A stretch of DNA of 12,525 bases from SYIM01 sp041182885. Lineage in GTDB: Bacteria > Pseudomonadota > Gammaproteobacteria > Burkholderiales > Burkholderiaceae_E. The position numbers and the translations under genes are program-made. The stretch is taken from NCBI GenBank assembly GCA_049423065.1, contig JBMSQB010000105.1, positions 1 to 12,525 of the forward strand, in the 5' to 3' direction. Shown piece after piece: positions 7,102-12,525 of the stretch (position 1 is the stretch's first letter; each line of letters begins with the position of its first letter). The notes beneath the pieces were generated by a model. That model made no database searches. It was not told the DNA's origin and was given only the letters and a program-made list of their open reading frames with translations.

Positions 7102-8448
7102 CTACTGCAGTTCGGAGGTGACCGCGGCAAGCGGACCGCCCCGGGCGAGCGCGAGGCAGGCGTCGATCACGCGGGAAATTTTCGATTCGGAGTAACCCGA
7201 GGCGTCCATCAGCATGCGTGCCTTGTCGAGGAGCGCATCGGTGGTGAGCGGGCACTCGGTGTCGCCCAGTGCATCGGCGCGATGCTCAACCACCCTGCTG
7301 CCGTCATCGAGTTCAATCTCGAGCGCAGCGCCGAAATGCCCAGGATAGCGGGCCGTGAGCGCCGGGTCTTCAGCGAGTGTGACACGGGCTCGAAGCGCCG
7401 TGACATCGGGGTCACGCACCGCGCCCATGTCGAAGTCAGCGAGCGCAGGGCGGCCGCGCAGCAGCACCACTGCCGCCGCGTGCTGCAGGCTGAATTTGGC
7501 TTCGACCGGGGTGGTGGGGGTTGCGTGATCGCAGAAGCCGATCGCGTCGCGATAGCCGACTGCACGCAGGCGCCGGATACGGCTGATGTCGACCCGGTCC
7601 CGCAGGGCGAGCGCTGCGTCGATCAGAGGATGGGTATGCCGGCAGGCCGGCCAGGGCTTGAAGCTGCAGTCGTGAATTTGCCAGGCCCCGTCGGGTTCGG
7701 CCGTCAGTTCGTGCCGTCGGGCGTCCGGGCAGAGTCCTGCCCAGAACCCCAGCGGACCTTCGAAGATTCGGTGGGCGCCGGTAAAGCCATGCGCGGCAAG
7801 CTGGGCCGCCAGCAGCCCCGATTGTGCTGCGCGGCCGTTGTGGAGCTGCTTGCTCATGGTGTCTTCGAGCCGGCACTGCCAGAGTCCTGCAGCCTGGGTG
7901 CCGGCATTGCCCAGCGCATCGAGAAGCTGCTCCGCGTTGAGCGCGAGGAGCGACCCCGCGGCCGCCGCTGCGCCGAACACCCCACAAGTGGCGGTGGTGT
8001 GGAAGTGTCGGTAGTGGGCCGGGCCCGTGCTCCGGCCCACCCGGATCATGGCCTCCATACCGCGCACTACCGCATTGAGCGTAGCCTCGGCGCTTGCGCC
8101 CAACGCCTGCGCCTGTGCGAGTGCGGCGGGCACCACAACCGGCCCGGGATGAACGATGGCCGCACGGTGAAAATCGTCCATCTCGAGAATGTTGCCGACT
8201 GCGCCATTGACGAGCGCGGCGTCACGCGGGTCGAGCGACAGCGCACCGATCGTCTGGCAAGGACCCGCGCCCAGCGTGCGGGCCCAGCTGCGCAGCGCCA
8301 CGCCGGGTGGCGTGAGCGCGCCGGCCGCCGCACAGCCCACCCAGTCAAGCACATGCAGCGCGGCACGTTCCCGATCGGCGGCCGAGACGGGCCGCGACAG
8401 GATGCGCGCGAGCGTCTCGGTGGGCGGGGCAGGATCGGGCGCCAGCAT
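7102..8448 (-). CDS. MmgE/PrpD family protein
   Basis: A 448-residue member of the MmgE/PrpD family, which contains 2-methylcitrate dehydratase (PrpD), cis-aconitate decarboxylase and iminodisuccinate epimerase. All act on small polycarboxylates by proton abstraction. Visible landmarks: LDWVGCAAAGAL (34-45), NILEMDDFHRAAIVHPG (86-102), FHTTATCGVFGAAAAAG (149-165), SKQLHNGRAAQSGLLAA (199-215) and SFKPWPACRHTHP (262-274). By recalled alignment, His100, His150, Lys200 and Lys264 fall at the spacing of the active-site His103, His159, Lys207 and Lys272 of aconitate decarboxylase, so the protein should be catalytically competent. The start ATG 8448 lies 28 bp after the upstream stop. The frame is open to 8523, but those residues would overlap the CoA-transferase C-terminus and are not family-like. 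No methylcitrate synthase or lyase is nearby, so PrpD itself is unlikely. The reaction is unassigned. Confidence 0.9.
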   Translation of the reverse strand: MLAPDPAPPTETLARILSRPVSAADRERAALHVLDWVGCAAAGALTPPGVALRSWARTLGAGPCQTIGALSLDPRDAALVNGAVGNILEMDDFHRAAIVHPGPVVVPAALAQAQALGASAEATLNAVVRGMEAMIRVGRSTGPAHYRHFHTTATCGVFGAAAAAGSLLALNAEQLLDALGNAGTQAAGLWQCRLEDTMSKQLHNGRAAQSGLLAAQLAAHGFTGAHRIFEGPLGFWAGLCPDARRHELTAEPDGAWQIHDCSFKPWPACRHTHPLIDAALALRDRVDISRIRRLRAVGYRDAIGFCDHATPTTPVEAKFSLQHAAAVVLLRGRPALADFDMGAVRDPDVTALRARVTLAEDPALTARYPGHFGAALEIELDDGSRVVEHRADALGDTECPLTTDALLDKARMLMDASGYSESKISRVIDACLALARGGPLAAVTSELQ

Positions 8449-8476
8449 GCGTGGGTCTGTGGCTTCAGTCGAGCGC

Positions 8477-9613
8477 TCAGTCGCGCGCGCGATGCCCGGG
8501 GGCGATGCGTCCCAGCACAGCATCCGTGTGCTCGCCGAGCGCGGGCAGCCGGGTATTCAGGCGGGCGGGTTCGTGGCGAAACTTGATCGGATTGCCGATG
8601 TGCAGGTTGCCCTCTGCATCGCGCACCAGCATCTCGCGCGCGGCCGCCTGCGGGTGGTGGAAGGCCTCGTGAAGATCGAGCACCGGTGCGAGACAGACAT
8701 CGTGATCCTGCATCCAGCGTTCCCATTCATCGCGCGTGCGGCTGCGGAAGATGTCGGTGAGGGCGGCCTTGACCGGCGCATGGGCGGGGCCCGGCGGCTG
8801 ATTGGCCACCGGAATCAGATCGGCACGGCCAACTGCTGTGAGCAGATTGTTGACAAACTTGTGCTCGACCGCGCAGAGCACGATCTGCCTGCCGTCTGCG
8901 GTGTCGTAGATGTTGTAGAACGAGTGCCCGCCCCAGGAGCGCTCCTCTGGCACCACGGGCGGCCGGTTCTCGGCAAACACACTGCCCGTGGCATTGGGGA
9001 GCCAGGACAGCGTGGCATCGTGCATGGAGATGTCGACGTAGTCGCCCCGGCCGGTTTTTTCACGGCGCAGGAGCGCCATCAGGATGCCCGCGAGCGCCAT
9101 CATCGAGCCTGTGATGTCGGCGATGGGCATGTGCGGATGCACCGGGCGACCGCTTCGGTCAAGGTTGAGGCTCAACACACCGGCGAGCGCTTCCATGCCA
9201 ATGTCATGCGCCGGCCGCATTTTCAGCGGACCGCTCTGACCGAAGGCGGCAATGGAGGCGTAGACGATGCGCGGATTGCGTGCCGAGACGGCGTCATAGT
9301 CAACGCCCAGCCGCTTGACCACGCCCGGCCGGAAGGCCTCGACCACCACATCGGACTGGTCGGCTAGCGCGAGAAACGCCTCTCGCCCCGCCGACGATTT
9401 GAGATCGAGCACGATGCTCTGTTTGCCGCGCGCGATATTGCGAAACCAGACGCTGTGTCCGCCAGCCCGGTAGCCCACGTGGCGCACAGGCTCGCCCTCG
9501 CCGGGCGGCTCGATCTTGATGATCTCGGCGCCGTGGTCCGCCATCATGGTGGTGAGGTGGGGGCCGGGCAGAAACAGCGACAGATCGAGTACGCGGATGC
9601 CTTCGAGTTTCAT
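8477..9613 (-). CDS. Type III (CaiB/BaiF/Frc) CoA-transferase, second of a tandem pair
   Basis: A 378-residue family III CoA-transferase, which moves CoA between two carboxylic acids through enzyme-bound aspartyl intermediates. The N-terminus GIRVLDLSLFLPGP followed by MADHGAEIIKIEPPGEGEPVR (24-44) is the canonical nucleotide-binding start. The expected catalytic Asp is Asp137 in RPAHDIGMEALAG, equivalent to Asp169 of formyl-CoA transferase. The GRGDYVDISMHDA segment is the usual post-catalytic signature. ATG 9613 was chosen because it places GIRVLDL at the family position and lies 10 bp after the preceding stop. The open frame to 9655 would run into that gene. The product is about 25 residues shorter than its upstream paralogue and only distantly similar to it. 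It may act alone, with a different acid, or as a partner subunit. CoA donor and acceptor are unknown. Confidence 0.92.
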   Translation of the reverse strand: MKLEGIRVLDLSLFLPGPHLTTMMADHGAEIIKIEPPGEGEPVRHVGYRAGGHSVWFRNIARGKQSIVLDLKSSAGREAFLALADQSDVVVEAFRPGVVKRLGVDYDAVSARNPRIVYASIAAFGQSGPLKMRPAHDIGMEALAGVLSLNLDRSGRPVHPHMPIADITGSMMALAGILMALLRREKTGRGDYVDISMHDATLSWLPNATGSVFAENRPPVVPEERSWGGHSFYNIYDTADGRQIVLCAVEHKFVNNLLTAVGRADLIPVANQPPGPAHAPVKAALTDIFRSRTRDEWERWMQDHDVCLAPVLDLHEAFHHPQAAAREMLVRDAEGNLHIGNPIKFRHEPARLNTRLPALGEHTDAVLGRIAPGHRARD

Positions 9614-9623
9614 GGGAGTTTGC

Positions 9624-10838
9624 TCAGCACACGCCGCTGCCGCGCAACTCGGCAATTTCGTCTGCGCTCACACCGATTTCGCCCAGCACCGATTCGGTGT
9701 CGGCGCCGCAGGCCGGGCCAGGGGTGGCGCCCGGGCGTTTGCCGTCAACGCGGATGGGGCTGGCGATCATTCGCAGCCCCGCTGGTTTGGCAGGATGCGC
9801 AAGCGTGAGAATGCCCTCGGTTTCGGCGAGATAGGGATTGTCGAGCGCCTGGGGCAGGGTGAGCACCGGCGCAGCCGGCACGGTGCCCGCCAGCACACCC
9901 ATCCAATGGGCAGTGGTGTGGGTTCGGAAGATGGGGTCGAGGATATCGACCAGCGCCTGCCGGTTGGCGCGCCGTTCGGCGAAACCCTTGAAGCGCGGGT
10001 CGGTGGCAAGGGCCGGCTGCCCGATGCTCTCGCAGAGCAGCGTCCAGAAGCGGGCGGTGATGCACATGACAAACACCCAGCCGTCGGCGGTGGGCATCAG
10101 CTCGCACGGCACCACCGACGGATGCCCTGAACGTGGCTTGCGGTCGGTGACATGGCCCTCGTTCAGGTACCAGGCAGCGGGATAGGTGAGCTGATGCATG
10201 GCGACGTCGTAGAGCGAGATGTCGATGTCGCATCCTTTGCCGCTCCGGTAGGCGCCCAGAAGCGCCGAGGAGAGGGCAAACGCCGCGGTGACCCCGCCCA
10301 TGAAGTCGATCATGGACAGACCCATTCGCGAAGGCGGTGTGCCGGGCTCGCCGGTGATGTCGAGATAACCGGCTTCGGCCTGAGCGAGGTAGTCGTAGGC
10401 GGGCCAGCTTGCACGCGGACCGGTGCGGCCATAGCCCGACAGATGCGCGCAGACGATGCGCGGGTTGACGGCTTTCAGGTCGTCATAGGTGACGCGCAGC
10501 CGCGCGGGCTGGTCACCGCGGAGATTGTTGGCCACTGCATCGGCCTTCTCGACCAGCTTCAGCAGCAGTTCGCGGCCGCGCGGCGTTCGGATTTCGAGCG
10601 AGACGCTGCGCTTGCCGCGGTTGAAGGTCTGGAAAAACTGGCTGTCGTTGTCGCCCAGGAAAAACGGCCCCGACTGCCGTGACATGTCGCCGGCCGGTAC
10701 GCCCTCGCGAGCGGGCGACTCGATCTTGATGACCTCGGCGCCCAGGTCGGCCAGATGCATGGTGGCGTAGGGGCCGGCACCGTATTGCTCGATGGCGAGA
10801 ATGCGGATGCCGGCAAGCGGCAGATGAGGCGTTTCCAT
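9624..10838 (-). CDS. Type III (CaiB/BaiF/Frc) CoA-transferase, first of a tandem pair
   Basis: A 404-residue class III CoA-transferase. The N-terminal signature is GIRILAIEQYGAGPYATMHL followed by ADLGAEVIKIESP (30-42). FNRGKRSVSLEIRTPRG (72-88) is the family's FNRGKRSV region. The catalytic Asp is expected at Asp149 in PAYDYLAQAEAG, and GCDIDISLYDVA (202-213) follows. Length and motif order are normal for the family. ATG 10838 lies 17 bp after the acyl-CoA dehydrogenase stop with only a weak purine stretch upstream, suggesting translation partly coupled to the gene before it. In benzylsuccinate degradation two class III transferase subunits (BbsE and BbsF) work together before a dehydrogenase and a hydratase. 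The same gene set here makes a heteromeric enzyme possible, but both proteins keep an Asp at the active position, so independent enzymes are equally possible. Confidence 0.92.
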   Translation of the reverse strand: METPHLPLAGIRILAIEQYGAGPYATMHLADLGAEVIKIESPAREGVPAGDMSRQSGPFFLGDNDSQFFQTFNRGKRSVSLEIRTPRGRELLLKLVEKADAVANNLRGDQPARLRVTYDDLKAVNPRIVCAHLSGYGRTGPRASWPAYDYLAQAEAGYLDITGEPGTPPSRMGLSMIDFMGGVTAAFALSSALLGAYRSGKGCDIDISLYDVAMHQLTYPAAWYLNEGHVTDRKPRSGHPSVVPCELMPTADGWVFVMCITARFWTLLCESIGQPALATDPRFKGFAERRANRQALVDILDPIFRTHTTAHWMGVLAGTVPAAPVLTLPQALDNPYLAETEGILTLAHPAKPAGLRMIASPIRVDGKRPGATPGPACGADTESVLGEIGVSADEIAELRGSGVC

Positions 10839-10855
10839 GGCGGGGCCCGCTTTGC

Positions 10856-12025
10856 TCAGACCGGGTTACGCGCGATCAGCTGCTTCGCGATGATCATGCG
10901 CTGCAGCTCGTTCGTGCCCTCGCCAATGCACATCAGCGGCGCGTCGCGGTAGTAGCGCTCCACATGGAATTCCTTGGAGTAACCGTAGCCACCATGAATG
11001 CGCATGGATTCGAGCGAGTTTTCCACTGCGGCTTCGGACGCAAAGTACTTGGCCATTCCGGCTTCCATGTCGCAGCGCTCGCCCCGGTCGTAGGCGCGGG
11101 CAGCCTCATAGGTGAGGAGGCGTGCAGCCTGGAGGCGCGTGGCCATTTCGCCGAGTTTGAGTTGAATGGCCTGATGCTCGCAGATGGGCTTTCCAAAGGT
11201 CTTGCGGATTTGCGAGTAGCGCACTGCATCGCGAAGCGCCGCACTGGCGAGCCCGCAACCGCGCGCTGCAACATTGATGCGGCCGAGTTCCAGGCCACCG
11301 AGCGCGGTTTGCAGGCCCTTGCCCTCGACGCCGCCGATCAGCCGGTTGGCCGGGATACGGAAATCTTCGAACACCAGTTCGGCGCTGTCGATACCCTTGT
11401 AGCCGAGCTTTTCGATCTTCCGCGACACGCGAAAGCCTGGGCCCTTTTCGGCGAGGAAACAGGACATGCCCTTGTGGGCGGGGTTGGCCGACGTGTCGGT
11501 TTTCACCAGCAGCGCGAAGCAGGTGCCATGGATGCCGTTGGAGATCCAGGTTTTGGTGCCGTTGATGACGTAATGGTCGCCGTCGCGCTTGGCGCGGATC
11601 TTGATGCCCTGCAGATCGGTGCCGGCGTCAGGTTCGGTGAGCGCAAGGCCACCACGGATTTCGCCAGTGGCGAATTTGGGCAGCCAGGTTTGTTTCTGCT
11701 CGGGCGTGCCCATCCGCTCCACACACGCTGCCATGATCAGGTGGCTGTTGAAAATGCCGCTCAGGGACATCCAGGTCTCGGCAATTTTTTCCACGATCCG
11801 GGCGTAGGTGCCCGCCGGGAGGCCCAGTCCGCCGTATTCGGCGGAGATGGTTGCCCCGAACAGACCCATCTCCTTCATCTGCTCGACCCACTCGAACGGG
11901 TATTCGTCGGCGTGTTCCAGCCGCAGCACATGGGGCCGCACGTCGCGTTCCAGCCATTTTTCAATGGCATCGAGAATTTCGGATTCCTGTTCGTGCGAAG
12001 TGCTGTCTTGGGGGGCATTGGACAT
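10856..12025 (-). CDS. Acyl-CoA dehydrogenase
   Basis: A 389-residue FAD-dependent acyl-CoA dehydrogenase that introduces the alpha-beta double bond in an acyl-CoA thioester and passes electrons to ETF. The family domains are all present: helical N-terminal part (about 12-122), the signature ALTEPDAGTD (128-137), TKTWISNG (157-164), KLGYKGIDSAELVFEDFRIP (206-225), RKTFGKPICEHQAIQ (274-288), and the C-terminal IHGGYGYSKEFHVERYYRD (343-361). The catalytic base is expected at Glu369 in CIGEGTNELQR, the position used by short- and medium-chain enzymes. ATG 12025 has AGGAG 6 nt upstream, one of the better ribosome sites of the cluster. It follows the MaoC gene by 33 bp. The substrate is likely the CoA ester made by the transferases or ligase downstream. 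A succinate-derivative type (BbsG-like) is plausible from context, not shown. Confidence 0.95.
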   Translation of the reverse strand: MSNAPQDSTSHEQESEILDAIEKWLERDVRPHVLRLEHADEYPFEWVEQMKEMGLFGATISAEYGGLGLPAGTYARIVEKIAETWMSLSGIFNSHLIMAACVERMGTPEQKQTWLPKFATGEIRGGLALTEPDAGTDLQGIKIRAKRDGDHYVINGTKTWISNGIHGTCFALLVKTDTSANPAHKGMSCFLAEKGPGFRVSRKIEKLGYKGIDSAELVFEDFRIPANRLIGGVEGKGLQTALGGLELGRINVAARGCGLASAALRDAVRYSQIRKTFGKPICEHQAIQLKLGEMATRLQAARLLTYEAARAYDRGERCDMEAGMAKYFASEAAVENSLESMRIHGGYGYSKEFHVERYYRDAPLMCIGEGTNELQRMIIAKQLIARNPV

Positions 12026-12058
12026 TGGGGACTCCTGCTGCAGAAAATGGTCGGTGAA

Positions 12059-12525
12059 TCAGTAGTTGGCTTTTTCTTCGTTTTCGAAACCGCGCTTGGC
12101 CACCAGAATGGTGCGGTCGAACTCACAGACCAGTTTGCCGTTCTGGTTGAAGCCACGGCTCTTGACGGTGACCAGGCCTGCGTTCGGCCGCGACTTGCTC
12201 TCGCGTTTGTCGAGCACCTCGGATTCGGCGGTAAGCGTGTCGCCCGCGAACAGCGGATGCGGCAACCGGATTTCCTTCCAGCCCAGGTTGGCGATGGCTT
12301 TCTGGCTTACGTCGGTGACGCTCATGCCCACGATCAGCGCCACGGTGAGCGGCGAGCACACGATGCAGCGGCCGAATTCGCTGTGCTTGGCGTATTCGGC
12401 GTCGAAGTGCATGGGGTGGGTGTTCATGGTGAGCAGCGTGAACCAGGTGTTGTCGGTTTCGCTGATGGTGCGGCCGGGGCGATGCTCGTAGATGTCGCCA
12501 ATGTTGAAGTCTTCGAAATAGCGTC
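12059..12525 (-). CDS. MaoC-like enoyl-CoA hydratase, single hot-dog domain (5' end beyond window)
   Basis: The frame is open from the right edge to the TGA at 12059, giving about 154 visible residues. The first visible residues, RYFEDFNIGDIYEHRPGRT, continue ISETDNTWFTLLTMNTHPMHFD, the classic start of a MaoC dehydratase, so only a few N-terminal residues should be missing. The internal ATG at 12427 (MNTHPM) is inside the domain and is not the start. Later landmarks are SPLTVALIVGM and PHPLFAGDTLTAESEVLDKRESKSR, the usual substrate-loop and GDTL segments. MaoC proteins add water to 2-enoyl-CoA esters (R-specific), here probably the product of the adjacent acyl-CoA dehydrogenase. Oddity: in the PhaJ-type catalytic segment D-x-N-P-x-H, this protein has N-T-H-P-M-H, with Asn where the catalytic Asp would be. 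This may be a subfamily trait. The substrate is unknown. Confidence 0.9.
   Translation of the reverse strand, partial: RYFEDFNIGDIYEHRPGRTISETDNTWFTLLTMNTHPMHFDAEYAKHSEFGRCIVCSPLTVALIVGMSVTDVSQKAIANLGWKEIRLPHPLFAGDTLTAESEVLDKRESKSRPNAGLVTVKSRGFNQNGKLVCEFDRTILVAKRGFENEEKANY

Noticed and set aside
7082..7255. Upstream extension of the PaaK-like ligase to 7255
   Set aside because: The extra residues lie inside the MmgE/PrpD coding region and are low in family character. The protein starting MLNYFDAADIPG at 7081 has normal length.
8449..8523. Upstream start for the MmgE/PrpD gene at 8523
   Set aside because: It would overlap the preceding CoA-transferase by 47 bp and add a 25-residue segment unlike the family. 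ATG 8448 gives the usual N-terminus.
7282..9367. Two long plus-strand open frames (7282-8586 and 8189-9367)
   Set aside because: They are antisense to the MmgE/PrpD and CoA-transferase genes, which carry all the family motifs. The plus-strand translations have no recognisable domain and no ribosome site of note.
9614..9655. Upstream start of the shorter CoA-transferase at 9655
   Set aside because: It would overlap the upstream transferase stop and add a Cys/Ala-rich leader before the conserved GIRVLDL start, so ATG 9613 is preferred.
1..12525. CRISPR arrays, tRNA or rRNA genes, insertion sequences, toxin-antitoxin or phage genes
   Set aside because: I looked for repeated units, clover-leaf patterns, transposase motifs and terminal inverted repeats and saw none. 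Nearly every base is covered by metabolic genes with uniform composition.

Overview
The window is about 12.5 kb of gene-dense, high-GC bacterial chromosome. It looks proteobacterial and most like Burkholderiales (Bordetella/Achromobacter type). That rests on base composition, short intergenic gaps, and the amount of acyl-CoA and type III CoA-transferase chemistry. Taxonomy is inferred, not proven. There are no RNA genes, CRISPR arrays, insertion sequences or phage genes, and no gene-free stretch longer than about 150 bp.

Layout, left to right. (1) An L-threonine aldolase on the minus strand runs off the left edge (1-1100). It is divergent from a MATE-family efflux transporter on the plus strand (1182-2516), and the 81 bp between them hold overlapping promoter-like elements. 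(2) After a 152 bp gap with a hairpin and a promoter candidate comes a plus-strand gene of the polysaccharide-deacetylase superfamily (2669-3541). It belongs to the PuuE allantoinase / cyclic imide hydrolase branch. (3) Convergent with it, the rest of the window is one tight minus-strand cluster of eight genes, read from right to left: MaoC-type enoyl-CoA hydratase (5' end outside the window), acyl-CoA dehydrogenase, two tandem type III (CaiB/Frc) CoA-transferases, an MmgE/PrpD protein, a PaaK-like CoA ligase, an amidase-signature hydrolase and a stand-alone GAF-domain protein. Gaps are 33, 17, 10, 28, 20, 13 and 45 bp, so a single transcript is likely.

How the genes may work together (inference): the CoA-transferases and the ligase would activate carboxylic acids. 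The dehydrogenase and hydratase would then carry out beta-oxidation-like desaturation and hydration. The MmgE/PrpD protein would decarboxylate, dehydrate or epimerise a polycarboxylate. The amidase would release the free acid from an amide. With the neighbouring imidase-like gene, a coherent hypothesis is catabolism of a cyclic imide or amide: ring opening to a half-amide, hydrolysis to a (substituted) dicarboxylate, CoA transfer, dehydrogenation and hydration. The arrangement of two class III transferases, a dehydrogenase and a hydratase resembles benzylsuccinate-type succinate-derivative pathways. I do not recognise the cluster as a characterised pathway, and the substrate cannot be read from the sequence. 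No transcriptional regulator of the cluster is visible; it may lie to the right of the window.
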